From positions 16,957,218 through 17,021,217 of the forward strand of contig NC_084850.1 of assembly GCF_033115175.1 (NCBI RefSeq): 64,000 bases of DNA, in the 5' to 3' direction. Made by a program: the position numbers and the translations under genes. Positions 22,240 to 33,764 of this stretch are shown here, piece after piece. The notes beneath the pieces are model-generated. The model was not told the DNA's origin. It did not search any database and saw only the letters and a program-made list of their open reading frames with translations. Positions within the stretch are counted from its first letter, which is position 1. Each line of letters opens with the position of its first letter. The stretch is from Lepus europaeus. Lineage: Eukaryota; Chordata; Mammalia; Lagomorpha; Leporidae.

Positions 22240-23285
22240 GAAAAAAATTAACTTAGGAGCATCCACCACTCTCCACTTGACTGAACATTCCTGAACATCT
22301 GTAAAGGTGGCGTTTAGTAAACTGCACATCAGGATTTCACCGTGGGGGCAGAAACAGACATGAGCAATAGAAGAATGGTTAAACAGATTCTTTTTTTTAT
22401 CAGAGCTAGAATGTCTACCAAGCATCCACTCCTCACCTCCTAGGAGGAGTCCAGGGTTTGAAGAATTTGGCCTCTTGTAACTATTTGTTAACATGTAATT
22501 TCTATAGTCCTTCTTCATCTGCCTATGAAATTTCGTGTTTCAATCATCATCTGTCAATGTATTCAGTGGACTGATTCAACTAACACATCTTATTAAAGCT
22601 CTACTGCCAGCATCAGGTTGATTTCAAAGTCTCTCCCACTTAACTTTAATGTTAAATCCCAGAACTATTAGATTTTGTGAAAATCAACTGTGACTCATCA
22701 GTCTATGTGAGAAACAACTTGAAAATTGTTGAAGATGACTAGGTGTCAAAACATCCCTCAAAGTACACTTTTAGGTTGATTGGGCTGTTGCTATCAGAGA
22801 GGTTCAAAAAAGAGGGATGGAACATGCAGGAGATTTCATTAGGGAGGAGGAATGCTCTATGTTAGGGGAAGGGCACGTGATTTTGGGCCCTTCTATAAGA
22901 TAAGAGCACAGCCATTAGAGGAAGAGCACTCAGTAATGAGCTTGTAAGCACACCAAGTTCCACTGGGTAGACTCACAGAGGACACAAGAGAAGGGTACTG
23001 TAATGCGTGAAAGTGCTGGGTTGGGACAAAACTGCCAGATCTAGGGCAGAGTCAGCTCCCCAGCTTCCTGAGATTCAGGTGGGAAGACTCTAGATTAATA
23101 AAGCCCACATAGAATCCCCAAGTTGTATTTTGATTCTTGTGTTGCCCACCTTTTGTAGGCCTGCTTTTAGTATCTTGGCTGTAGGTTTATTTTGTTGCCT
23201 GCAAAACTACTGAAAGAGAAATCAATTGAGACAGAAGTTCGTTCTCAGGATGGGAGAAGTGAAGACAGGGTGTGTCTCAATGAAT
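22240..23285. other. Unassigned sequence
   Basis: No gene recognised. 22740-23160 has LTR-like composition and an AATAAAGCC signal near 23097. I find no TG...CA ends or target duplication, so I do not call an LTR. The 111-codon minus-strand open frame includes the TG repeat and is chance. Confidence 0.35.
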
Positions 23286-23289
23286 TCAA

Positions 23290-23487
23290 GTCAATGACCA
23301 AGTCCCAGTCCTGTCATTTACTCGCCATGTGGTCTCAGGCAAATTCCCAAGTGATAAGAGCCACAATTTCATTTCTCTATAAAATGGGTTTGATAAGTCC
23401 TGTCTTGTAGAACTGCTGCAATATATGTAATACTAAAAGAACAGTGCCTGATGTATATTGGATCTTTAACAAATGGTAGTTATTTCT
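23290..23487 (+). mobile_element. MIR SINE
   Basis: Follows MIR core order: CCTGTCATTTACTCGCCATG, GTCTCAGGCAAATT, TTTCTCTATAAAATGGGTTT, AACAGTGCCTGATGTATATT, TTTAACAAATGGTAGTTATT. An ancient mammalian tRNA-derived SINE. Confidence 0.8.
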
Positions 23488-23489
23488 AA

Positions 23490-24306
23490 TATTTTTACCC
23501 CAAATCTAATCTATCACTTTCTCTGAGATTGTGTATGTGTCTGTGTGTATTTGCCTGTTGTAGTTGGCTGGGGAGGGGGGAGAGGAGATACAGATATCAG
23601 ACACAGACACATATCCCAGATAATATGCAGAATTCTAAAATATGATACATTAAATGGGCCAGAAATATTGCTTTGTAAATAAAATACAATAAATTTCTAT
23701 TACTGGTAGGTCTTATTTAATTTGAAATGTGGTGGAATTTTTCCCAACTGAATGCAAGTCAAAGCTCCTAGAATTTTAGTCATGTACTAAATCCTTTCTT
23801 CCCTCCATCTCTGTCCAAACCATTATTTTTATCCACGCCAAAAATCTAGTCCCCATTACAGTTGTTCAAATTGCAATTCAGTGCACCTAATTAAAATATC
23901 CTTTTAATGGAGTGGGTACTGGCCCTCCCATGCCAGGGGAAGGAAGCCAGCCTAAGCACCACCTCAAATTAAAAATCTACTTCTCAGGAAATCCTTGCAG
24001 ATTTGTATCACACAGCTAGTTTGTGCACGGTCTCAACCGCACCAGGACAAGAGCACTGGGCACCTTCTATACCTGGCCCAGGTAGAGATTTTTATTTTTC
24101 GTTCTGATTTGTCCATAATCCAGAAGAAACTAATAAAAGCAATTTTTGATTCCAGGCTCTTCTCTCATCTGTAAGACACAGTGTCTGAGAGTCTGGCCCC
24201 TGTCCCAATTCCACAGCTTAACTCAAAATTAACTCCCACAGAAAGAACTACAGCTTTCCTCAAACTGCCTTGGATCAGGGCATCTACATTTGACTGCTCA
24301 CATCTG
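23490..24306. other. Unassigned sequence
   Basis: No gene or repeat family recognised; a G-run GGGGAGGGGGGAGAGG lies near 23571. Confidence 0.4.
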
Positions 24307-24324
24307 GAGTCTTCCCTCATTCTT

Positions 24325-24668
24325 TTTTTTTTTTTTTTTTTTGACAGGCAGAGTGGACAGTGAGAGAGAGAGACAGAGAGAAAGGTCTTCCTTTGCCATT
24401 GGTTCACCCTCCAATGGCCGCCATGGTAGGCGCGCTGCGGCCTGCGCACCGTGCTGATCCGATGGCAGGAGCCAGGTGCTTCTCCTGGTCTCCCATCGGG
24501 TGCAGGACCCAAGCACTTGGGCCATCCTCCACTGCACTCCCTGGCCACAGCAGAGAGCTGGCCTGGAAGAGGGGCAACCGGGACAGAATCCGGTGCCCCG
24601 ACCGGGACTAGAACCCGGTGTGCTGGCACCGCAAGGCACACCTAGCCTAGTGAGCCATGGCGCCAGCC
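24325..24668 (-). mobile_element. CSINE, CTGCCTGTC-tail subfamily
   Basis: Inverted poly(A) then GACAGGCAGAGTGGACAGTG. CpG-rich body (GGCCGCCATGGTAGGCGCGC) and head ending GCCATGGCGCCAGCC. Perfect 18-bp target duplications GAGTCTTCCCTCATTCTT at 24307-24324 and 24669-24686. Open frames up to 158 codons here are SINE shadows. Confidence 0.98.
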
Positions 24669-24686
24669 GAGTCTTCCCTCATTCTT

Positions 24687-24987
24687 CCTTTTCCTTGCTC
24701 CTTATGTTTTAGAAAACATCTCATCATCATCTTCCCTGCTCCTCTTGGTATCACAACTAACGCAATGGTTCACAGTGAACAGATGTTCAATGGATGATTG
24801 GAGGAGAAATGAGCAAGTGAACCAGGGATCCCATTTGTTAAGGTTTAATTTCTCAGACATTCTTGAAAAAGCCAAGCAATATATATCTTTTATTTTTCAA
24901 ATGACAGATAAAGAGATACAAGAATACTAGGATTGACCATACTTCACATTTTTTCCAGAATTTACTAATATCATCTATGTTATTACT
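24687..24987. other. Unassigned sequence
   Basis: Nothing recognised. Confidence 0.4.
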
Positions 24988-25005
24988 AGGATCTTTCACA
25001 TTTCT

Positions 25006-26229
25006 TTTTTTTGGGGGGGTCTACCTTATTTTTTTTTTATTTAGTAAATATAAATTTCCAAACTACAGTTTATGCATTACAATGGTTCCCCCCCCATAAT
25101 TTCCCTCCCACTCGCAACCCTCCAATCTCCCACTCCCTCTCCCATTCCATTCACATCAAGATTCATTTTCAATTATCTTTATATACAGAAGATAGATTTA
25201 GTATATATTAAGTAAAGATTTCATCAGTTTGCACCCACACAGAAACACAAAGTGTAAAATACTGTTTCAGTACTAGTAATAACATTACTTCACATTGGAC
25301 AACAATTTAAGGACAGATCCCACCTGAGAAGTAAGTACACAGTGACTCCTGTTGTTGATTTAACAATTTGACACTCTTGTTTATGGCGTCAGTAAGCTGC
25401 CTAGGCTCTAGCATGAGTTGCCAAGGCTATGGAAGCCTTTTGAGTTCACTGACTTTGACCTTATTGCGACAGGGTCATAGTCAAAGTGGAAGTTCTTTCC
25501 TCCCTTAAGAGAAAGGTACCTCCTTCTTTGATGGCCCCGTTCTTTCCACTGGGATCTCACTCACAGAGATCTTTTATTTAGGTTATTTTTTTTTCCACAG
25601 AGTCTTGGCTTTCCATGCCTACAATATTCTCATGGGCTCTTCAGCCAGATCCAAATGCCTTAAGGAAGGGCTGATTCTGAGGCCAGAGTGCTATTTAGGA
25701 CATCTGCCATTCTATGAGTCTGCTGTGTATCCCGCTTCCCAGGATGGATCATTCTCTCACTTTTTGATGCTATCAGTTAGTATTCGAAGACACTAGTCTT
25801 GTTTGTGGGATCCCTTTGACTCTTAGACCTATCAGCGTGATCAAATGTGAACTGAAATTGATCACTTGGACTAGTGAGATGGCATTGGTACATGCCACCC
25901 TGAATGGATTGAATTGGAATCCCCTGGCACATTTCTAACTCCACCATTTGAGGCAAGTCCGATTGAGCATGTCCCAAATTGTACAACTCCTCCTTCTCTT
26001 TTTCCCATTCGTATATTTAACAGGGATCACTTTTCAGTTAAAATTTAAACACCTAAGAATAATTGTGTGTTAATTACAGAGTTCAACCAATAGTACTAGA
26101 ACAAAACAAAAAAATAATAAAATGGATAAAGTATTGCATTGTACATCAACAGTCAGCACAAGAGCTGATCAAGTCACTGTTTCTCATAGTGTCCATTTTA
26201 CTTCAAAAGGTTTCCCCTTTGGTGCTCAG
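25006..26229 (-). other. L1 3'UTR (type B)
   Basis: About 1.2 kb. It includes the end motif (inverted AAATTTATATTTACTAAATAA), the GGGAGGGAAATTATG G-rich tract, and internal words shared with the other type B L1s, such as GTAGGCATGGAAAGCC and GGCATGTACCAATGCCATC. Confidence 0.88.
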
Positions 26230-27240
26230 TTAGTTGTCACCGATCATGGAGAACATATGATATTTGTCCCTTTGGGACTGGCTTAATTCACTCAGCATAA
26301 TGTTTTTCACATTCCTCCATGTTGTTGCAAATGACCGGGTTTCACTGTTTTTGACTGCTGTATAGTATTCTATAGAGTGCATGTCCCATAATTTCTTTAT
26401 CCAGTCTACTGTTGATGGGCATTTGGGTTGGTTCCAGATCTTAGCTATTGTGAATTGAGCTGCAATAAACATTAATGTGCAGATGGCTTTTTTATTAGCC
26501 AAATTAATTTCCTTTGGGTAAATTCCAAGTAGTGGGATGGCTGGGTTGTATGGTAGGGTTATGTTCAGGTTTCTGAGGAATCTCCAGACTGACTTCCATA
26601 GTGGCTTAACGAGTTTGCATTCCCACCAATAGTTGGTTAGTGTCCCTTTTTCCCCACATCCTCTCCAGCATCTATTGTTGGTAGATTTCTGAATGTGAGC
26701 CATTCTCACCGGGGTGAGGTGAAAGCTCATTGTGGTTTTGATTTGCATTTCGCTGATTGTTAGTGATCTTGAACATTTTTTTCATGTGTCCGTTGGCCAT
26801 TTGGATTTCCTCTTTGGAAAAATGTCTGTTGAGGTGTTTGGCCCATCTCTTAAGTGGGTTGTTTGTTTTGATGTTGTGGAGTTTCTTGATTTCTTTGTAG
26901 ATTCTGGTTATCAACCCTTTATCTGTAGTATAGTTTGCAAATATTTTTTCCCATTCTGTCTGTTGCCTCTTCACTTTTGTGACTGTTTCTTTTGAAGTAT
27001 AGAAACTTCTCAATTTGATGCAATCCCAAATGTTAAAATTTTGCTTTGACTGCCTGTGCTTCTGGGGTCTTTTCCAAGAAGTCTTTGCTGGTACCTATAT
27101 CTTGCAGGTTTTCTCCAATGTTCTCTAATATTTCGGTGGTGTGGGGTCGTAGATTTAAGTCTTTAATCCATGTTGAGTGAATTCTTGTGTAAGCTATAAG
27201 GTAGGGGTCTTGCTTCATGATTGTGCACGTGGAAATCCAA
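26230..27240 (-). pseudogene. L1 ORF2 C-terminal part
   Basis: The last 172 codons are open (26230-26748) and end [15 protein letters not shown]-stop. The cysteine-rich C-terminal element is [18 protein letters not shown]; mammalian L1s normally have a histidine where this has N, so the zinc-knuckle-like residue set is damaged. An overlapping frame (26672-27013) carries the upstream piece, so a frameshift lies near 26700. In intact L1 this region supports RNA binding and reverse transcription; here it is dead. Confidence 0.85.
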
Positions 27241-27241
27241 T

Positions 27242-28498
27242 ATGCCTGATGAATCCCTGATGAACATAGATGCAAAAATCCTCAATAAAATTCTGGCAAA
27301 TAGAATACAACAACACATCAGAAAGATCATCCATCCAGACCAAGTGGGATTTATCCCTGGTATGCAGGGATGGTTCAATGTTTGCAAATCAATCAACGTG
27401 ATACACCACATTAACAGACTGCAGAAGAAAAACCATATCATTATCTCAATAGATGCAGAGAAAGCATTTGATAATATACAACACCCTTTCATGAAGAGAA
27501 CTCTAAGCAAATTGGGTATGGAAGGAACTTTCCTCAATACAATCAAAGCAATTTATGAAAAAACCCACGGCCAACATCCTATTGATTGGGGAAAAGTTGG
27601 AAGCATTTCCACTGAGATCTGGTACCAGACAGGGATGCCCACTCTCACCATTGCTATTCAATATAGTACTGGAAGATTTGGTCAGAGCCATTAGGCAAGA
27701 AAACAAATTAAAGGTATACAAATTGGGAAGGAAGAAGTCATACTATCCCTCTTTGCAGATGATATGATTCTTTATTTAGGGGACCCAAAGAACTCTACTA
27801 AGAGACTATTGGAACTCATAGAAGAGTTTGGCAAAGTAGCAGGATATAAAATCAATGCACAAAAATCAACAGCCTTTGTATACACAGGCAATGCCATGGC
27901 TGAGGAAGAACTTCTAAAATCCATCCCTTTCACAATAGCTACAAAAACAATCAAATACCTTGGAATAAACTTAACCAAAGACGTTAAAGATCTCTACAAT
28001 GAAAACTACAAAACCTTACAGAAAGAAATAGAAGAGGATACCAAAAAATGGAAAAATCTTCCATGCTCATGGATAGGAAGAATCAACATCATCAAAATGT
28101 CCATTCTCCCCAAAGCAATTTATAGATTCAATGCAATACCAATCAAAATACCAAAGACATTCTTCTCAGATGGGGAAAAAATGATGCTGAAATTCATATG
28201 GAAACACAGGAATCCTCGAATAGCTAAAGCAATTTTGTACAACAAAAACAAAGCCGGAGGCATCACAATACCAGATTTCAGGACATACTACAGGGCAGTT
28301 GTTATCAAAACAGCATGGTACTGGTACAGAAACAGATGGATAAACCAATGGAACAGAATTGAAACACCAGAAATCAATCCAAACTTCTACAGCCAACTTA
28401 TATTTGACCAAAGATCCAAAACCAATCCCTGGAGTAAGGACAGTCTATTCAATAAATGGTGCTGGGAAAATTGGATTTCCACGTGCAGAATCATGAAG
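27242..28498 (+). pseudogene. L1 ORF2 reverse-transcriptase part, inverted
   Basis: Plus-strand ORF2 from just upstream of the palm ([24 protein letters not shown]) through [13 protein letters not shown] to the FADD-region remnant and thumb. Frameshifts near 27600-27770 split it into at least three frames: 27221-27694, 27555-27767 and 27764-28516. The catalytic DD falls right at the last break. The frame from 27764 is open for 250 codons and closely resembles the fragment at 18858-20307. Confidence 0.9.
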
Positions 28499-28615
28499 GA
28501 TCTTTCACATTTCTAAGGTGTTCCTATTCCAATGCCAACTTACATTCTTTAAGATCACAAAATCAGAAGAAACGTTTTCCAATTTGTTTTACAGAATAGC
28601 AAAATTGTTATTCTT

Positions 28616-28898
28616 TTTTTTTTTTGACAGGCAGAGTTAGACAGTGAGAGAGACAGAGAGAAAGGGCTTACTTCCGTTGGTTTACCCCTTAAATGGCCGC
28701 TATGGCTGGCACTCCGCTGATCCGAAACCAGGAGCCAGGTGCTTCCTCCTGGTCGCCCATGCGGGTGCAGGGCCCAAGTACTTGGGCCATCCTCAAATGC
28801 CTTGCCGGGCCACAGCAGAGAGCTGGACTGCAAGAGGAGCGACTGGGACAGAACCGGCACCCCAACTGGGACTAGAACTAGGGGTGCCGGCGCCAGCC
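28616..28898 (-). mobile_element. CSINE, CTGCCTGTC-tail subfamily (head shortened)
   Basis: Inverted poly(A), GACAGGCAGAGTTAGACAGT, GGCCGCTATGGCTGGCACTC and GCCGGCGCCAGCC. It lacks part of the usual head. Perfect 15-bp target duplications AAAATTGTTATTCTT at 28601-28615 and 28899-28913. Confidence 0.96.
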
Positions 28899-29084
28899 AA
28901 AATTGTTATTCTTAAATCTGCTAATAAGAAATAAATGTGACCAGTGTGATTTAAGAACCAGGATCCTGAAGCTACTACACCTTTTAAAAGAAGTAACATT
29001 TGAAAAAACACCAAAGGGGGAATAAATTGACATACAGCTCTCCATTACTTAACACTTTGCCCTCTTCAGAAACAGAGTGAAAAA

Positions 29085-29905
29085 TCACAAGTTTTTGGAC
29101 ATGGATCTTGATTGTGAACTGGCCACCACAAAATTATCAATGTTGGAAAGTGTAGCTTTGGCTTTCTCCTCCTCCTCTCTCAAAGCCTCCTCATACAAGG
29201 ATGGGAAGGAAGTGGGAACACTCCCACTGATCCTAGAGAAAATCTCCAGGACCTTCATCTTGCTGGTCTCAACATAAGCCCTTGGGCCCCAGAGGAATTC
29301 ACAGCATGCAGGATCACTGTGGGGTACCTGCTGGTATTCCAGGTATTCTTCCTGCACTAATTCTTTGGTGATGAACTTCTTGGGCTCCCCACAGATGAAA
29401 GCTTTCTTCTTAGCAAACATGCTTACCATATTCAGCACCTCCCAGATTTTCTCCATTGTGGCATGGTTGCCCTCCATAAAGATTACACCCAGAATAAGGA
29501 TTAGGAGGCCATTCTTGGGAATGCATTGCTAATCACTCAGCCTCCCATCTTAGGTGAGATCCAGGCTTTTTATGAGCAAATAGGTGTGACTTATGGGATC
29601 CACCTGCTTCACCTCGATGCCAAAGACCACCTCCACACATTCACAGGCCTTCTTGAAGATCACAGAGAAGTCATCCTCATGCTCTCTGATGACACTCTTC
29701 AGCATTTCTGCTTCTGTGATGGACTCCTTTGTTACATACTTGACACTCAGGAACTTCACCAACTCAGCCACCTTCTTTTCTAGCATGTCACTGAGAAAGA
29801 ATACAGGATCTAATTGGGCCTGCATGATGCTTGCATCACCTTCTTCTTGGATTCTGGAACCCTCACTTGACTTGCTTGATAGAGTGGCTTTAATGGATTT
29901 ACATT
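29085..29905 (-). pseudogene. MAGE-B-like retropseudogene
   Basis: A decayed single-exon copy of a MAGE-family gene, most like MAGE-B. MAGE proteins bind RING E3 ubiquitin ligases through the MAGE homology domain. The first part (29550-29825, with homologous codons to about 29905) has a [10 protein letters not shown] low-complexity stretch, then [16 protein letters not shown] and [19 protein letters not shown]. The second part (29085-29477) has [56 protein letters not shown] and [16 protein letters not shown], ending SRSMSKNL-stop, a normal MAGE-B-like end. Both parts are in the same frame, separated by two nonsense codons about 8 codons apart (TAA after SLDLT, then TAG after LSD). About 274 codons remain against 320-350 in typical MAGE-B genes; the N-terminus is lost at the junction with a CSINE fragment. 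Intron-less structure is normal for MAGE-B, so a decayed gene and a retrocopy cannot be told apart. Confidence 0.88.
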
Positions 29906-30104
29906 TGGGAAGTGAACCAACAGATGGAAATTTCTTTCCCTCCCTTCCTCCCTTCCTCCCTTCCTTCCTTCCTTCCTTCCTTCCTTCCTTCCTTCCTTCT
30001 TTCCTCTCTCTCTCTCACTCTCTCTCTCTTTCTTTCTGTCTTCTCCCTTTCTTTCCTTCTCTTTGATATCCTGCCTTTCAAATACATAAATAAAATGTAA
30101 ATAC
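29906..30104 (+). mobile_element. CSINE 3' half with expanded (CCTT)n
   Basis: Begins in mid CSINE (GGGAAGTGAACCAACAGATG) and ends CTGCCTTTCAAATACATAAA. The usual (CT)n has become a CCCT/CCTT array. The 5' half is missing; the break coincides with the truncated N-terminus of the MAGE relic. Confidence 0.85.
29935..30060 (+). repeat. Polypyrimidine (CCTT)n/(CT)n tract
   Basis: About 125 bp almost free of purines on the plus strand. Such tracts can form triplex (H-DNA), which is an inference here. Confidence 0.9.
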
Positions 30105-30143
30105 ATGAAAAGTACATAGAAAAATGTATTATGAGAAGCTAGG

Positions 30144-30215
30144 CATATATTTTTACACCAAATAAACTTATCTTTTAACTCCAGTTTCCATGAACTATTG
30201 GAAGTACCTTCATGT
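30144..30215 (+). repeat. Dispersed ~85-bp motif, copy 4
   Basis: TTTTTACACCAAATAAACTTA, TCTTTTAACTCCAGTTTCC, ATGAACTATTGGAAGTACCTTCAT, in the same order as copies 2 and 3. Confidence 0.6.
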
Positions 30216-32912
30216 CATACTTCATTAAATTCATTGAAAATTCTGTAAGGCAGTGATGATTATTACCTTTAGTCTATAGTTGAGGAAACCAAAGCACAGA
30301 GAGAATGTTACTTATTTTATGAAAACTTGATACTAAGGTGTGGAGTCCACATGGTTTGATTCTAGACTTTATAGTTCTAACTGCTATGCAAAATTTTGTT
30401 AAAATTTCATTCTTATGTATTTACTTTAAATATCAGATGGAACTATAATGTAAGTTGCCTTTGAAAAAATAGCAGTTGGTGCAGATTACACTTACTTTGA
30501 GGTGATGATAGTAAAGCAATTCAAATGAATCACAGCTTCATAAAAATATAAAAAAGATGCCTCTACTATTTAGTTAGTATCTTCATCTTCCTCTCTTTAC
30601 ATAGTCAAAATCCGACAATATGGGATAGGTTCTCAAATACAGAGAACAATTCAATATCAAATGCCCATATAAAGTAAGGCACTGATCAAAGAAGAGTGGG
30701 TAGACTGCCTAGCTGTATAATAACAAAATAGTGTGTTTTTTCCTAAGGAGTTTGCAATCAGGAGTTGTACATATAAAGTATAGTTAATGTAAGAAGACTT
30801 ATACTCTTACTTCCAAAATTGGTATAAGGTCATGGGTATATTTTTGTTCATCTTTAATTATACTTGGCTAGTATTTCCAAGGTAGAGGGGAGCATTTCTT
30901 CTCCAGAACCCATGAAAAGGGAAATGGCAATGCCCCCAGCATGGAATAAGTCCATTTTGGTACATCTGCAATAGAATGACAGATTGAAGGCTAACACTGT
31001 GAACTGGATCATAGGATCTCTGATTCATATGATCCACTTGTTCATAATGTCTGAGTGACAATGAGGGAGTGAAAGTCATGAAAAGTTTTGTGTTGGTTAC
31101 ATTTCCTCTGTAAACAAAGTATGATTTTTATACAGATGATATTTGCTATCAAATGCTGAAAGTAGCATTTCCCAAACTTTAATTTGTGTGATGAGAGTTG
31201 GGAATAAATGGCCTGTGAACAAAGGAATACTCTAATCAAATTAATTTAGGAAATTACTGATTCATAATGAACCTCAGCATATCAAGAAGTCAGAGGAATT
31301 ATACAGTTTATATAAATGAATAACATTGTTATTTCAGTGTTCTTAACTTTTTGACCTCAGAATCCAATATTATGGAACACTAGTTTAACAATTTCTGGCA
31401 CTTTGTGCATATAACAGTGCTATATTAAACACAAATTGAGAAAAACTGATGTACTAGAAAATGCTTTTGAACATAGGCAGTTCTAGGATAGTATTGTACC
31501 TTTTCTTAGTTATCAGTTTTTCAACTCTGAGTCAGTTATTTAAAATCTCTAAGCTGTATGATTACAATAACGTCTACATTGTAGTGAAGTTTTAAATATT
31601 AAACTAAATAATAGACAAACAGCACCATGTGTCTTGTTTTGTCTTTAACAGAGTATAAGCCAACCAGCTCCAGATGTACGTCGGATAGGGCTTCCAGCCT
31701 ATCCCTTTAAATATGATCAGTCCTCTGGACCATGCAAAGCAATCATTTTCTAGGCCACCTGAAAACACCATAGGACAGATAGCAAGAGAAGAATTCCCAT
31801 AAGCAGCTCTGTGCCCATATGTCAGCTCTGAGGAAAATACAGAAGATGAACCTTCATCCACGTTACCCCCATAACATCGTGGTTACTTTTCTTGAGGAGG
31901 GAACGTGAAGGTAACTAGGTAGACAGACATGAACCTATGTGCATTATGAGAGGCAGAAGAAAAATGGTAATTTCTATGTTATGGAACAAGGAAGCAAGCC
32001 TTGGAAGCAAATCAGAATTTACACATCAAAAGTTTTGTCATTGTTCAATACTCTGGTTGGATATGTCCCAGAACTCTCTCTGAGGGCAGCTCAGGGGAAT
32101 TTCATCTGCCCTTCATCAAGGTGGCTATTATGAAGTTCTGGGAGGAATTCCACATCAGAAGGCCTTCCACCCAGCAATCTCCCAGAAAGAGTGTAGGGAG
32201 GGGGAAAAAGAAGACCCACACTAACATCCATAAAAACTCTAGTCTGATGCAGATGGAGCTCTAAGTTCTTTACCAAGATGCCTTCTCCTTCTGTCAGGTG
32301 TACTCTCTTCATTATTTCTCTTCATTAAACTTTTCTAGCATGCTTGTTACTAAAAATAATGTATAAAGGTTTTAAGCTCAAACAATGTAACTTTTATGTA
32401 CCATGCCCTCCATATTATGTGTCTTGCTCTTTATCATCATCTGTACATACTCTCTATAAGCACATAATGTTATGTCCCAAGGTTGTTTTACTGACCATGC
32501 AGTAATATTCCTCAGCACCTCTGCACTACCACACAACTATATCATACTTTGTTCTATGTATTAGGCTACTCTGGTTATCAATTTGCTTATAGTTATCCTA
32601 TTATCAGCCCAATTTCAGATATCCCTCTTCTCCTTTTACATTGAACCCACTTACAATAAGTAAATTGTAAGAGAATGATTGCATTCTTCCTTATTTATTT
32701 GTTGCTTGCCTTGAAAAAAAAGAAAAACATGTAAACTAGCAATATTTATACTGTTCAAAAAGCATTAAAGTAGATAAAGATATAAATATAGCATTGGAAA
32801 GGTAAATCTAACTCTTCTAGGAAATGTGGAAAAGTTTCATAGAGGTGTTGACTGTTTTGAGAATCAAAATGATGAATAAGAGTTTGTAAGGCAGACAAGT
32901 GGCATGAAGTAT
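30216..32912. other. Unassigned AT-rich sequence
   Basis: 2.7 kb without a recognisable gene or repeat. 31600-32350 is somewhat richer in GC. It holds an 85-codon minus-strand frame (31604-31861, GTG-started) plus chance splice-like signals (TTTTGTCTTTAACAG at 31650, GTGAAGGTAACT at 31911). No frame joins those signals. Confidence 0.4.
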
Positions 32913-32924
32913 ACATTATTTTTT

Positions 32925-33262
32925 AAGATTTATTTATTTATTTGAAAGAGTTACAGAGAGAGGAGAAGACAGGAAGAGAGAGGGAGGGAGGGAGAGAGAG
33001 AGAGAGAGGGAGAATAAGAATTTTCCATCTGCTGGTTCACTCCCCAGATGGCCACAATGGCAGGGGCTGGGCCAGGCCAAAGGCAGGAGCAGGATCTTGT
33101 TTCACGTCTCCCACATAGGTAGCAGTTGGACCACCTTCCTCTGCTTTCCTCAGGCTATTAGCAGGGAGCTGGATTGAAAATAGAGCAGCCACTACAATTG
33201 GCACCCATATGGGATGTCAGCATTGCAGGTGGCAGCTTTACCCTATGCCTCAATGCAGGCCT
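32925..33262 (-). mobile_element. CSINE
   Basis: Inverted AAATAAATAAATCTT tail, GA/GGGAG tract, body GGCCAGGCCAAAGGCAGGAG, head end CTCAATGCAGGCC. Flanks ACATTATTTTTT / ACATTTTTTTT. Confidence 0.93.
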
Positions 33263-33764
33263 CACATTTTTTTTCTTTTTAAGTCAAAAGTGTAGTTGCT
33301 CTCACTTGTTAATACCCTTCATTAAATAATCCTTTCATCACAATTGACATCTTGAATGGCCTAATTCTGCTGTATTTTTGAGAATTCTAACTCCATGTGA
33401 AATAAATTCCCACATTCAGAACTTCCACATACAATGCTCTGCTCTCAAGTTTCGCAAAAATCTGAGAAAACATGGAAAGCTATTTCTCAGCACTTCACAT
33501 CTGAACTGTAAACTCCTATGTATGTAGTGGAATACCAGTTATCTTTGCGGATATCTAAACATTTCTAAGTTTAACTCCCAATTTTGATTACAAACATCTG
33601 ATAATCTATCCTGATAATACTTGCTACGCAATGATTGAAGACAAACGTAGGAGTCATGTAGGGAGTAGCTTCCTCTTTTTGAAGTTTAGCAAAGGGAGAG
33701 GTTTGTGGAAAGCTTCGTAGATGACATGGAAAAGAAATCTTGACATCAGTGTGAAAAAGAAAAA
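33263..33764. other. Unassigned sequence
   Basis: Nothing recognised. Confidence 0.4.

Larger units (their letters stand above)
25006..28496 (-). mobile_element. L1 with 5' inversion (twin priming)
   Basis: A 3.49-kb 5'-truncated L1 inserted on the minus strand between perfect 18-bp duplications AGGATCTTTCACATTTCT (24988-25005, 28497-28514). From its 3' end: interrupted poly(A), 3'UTR, ORF2 C-terminus (all minus strand to about 27241), then the upstream part of ORF2 flipped onto the plus strand (27242-28498). The two parts share a 29-nt overlap (27213-27241 and 28470-28498, one mismatch), so nearly no L1 sequence was lost at the switch. The poly(A) is broken by a CCCCCCC block near 25012-25018. 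Confidence 0.96.

Noticed and set aside
22740-23160. Possible LTR with AATAAAGCC
   Set aside because: No TG...CA ends, no target duplication and no TATA box at a sensible distance.
24165-24641. 158-codon minus-strand open frame
   Set aside because: It coincides with a CSINE bounded by perfect target duplications.
29810-30117. 98-codon lysine/arginine-rich minus-strand frame
   Set aside because: It is the complement of the (CCTT)n/(CT)n tract.
31604-31912. Possible exon: 85-codon frame with nearby splice-like signals
   Set aside because: The frame is on the minus strand whereas the acceptor- and donor-like signals are on the plus strand, where every frame has stops; no protein family recognised.
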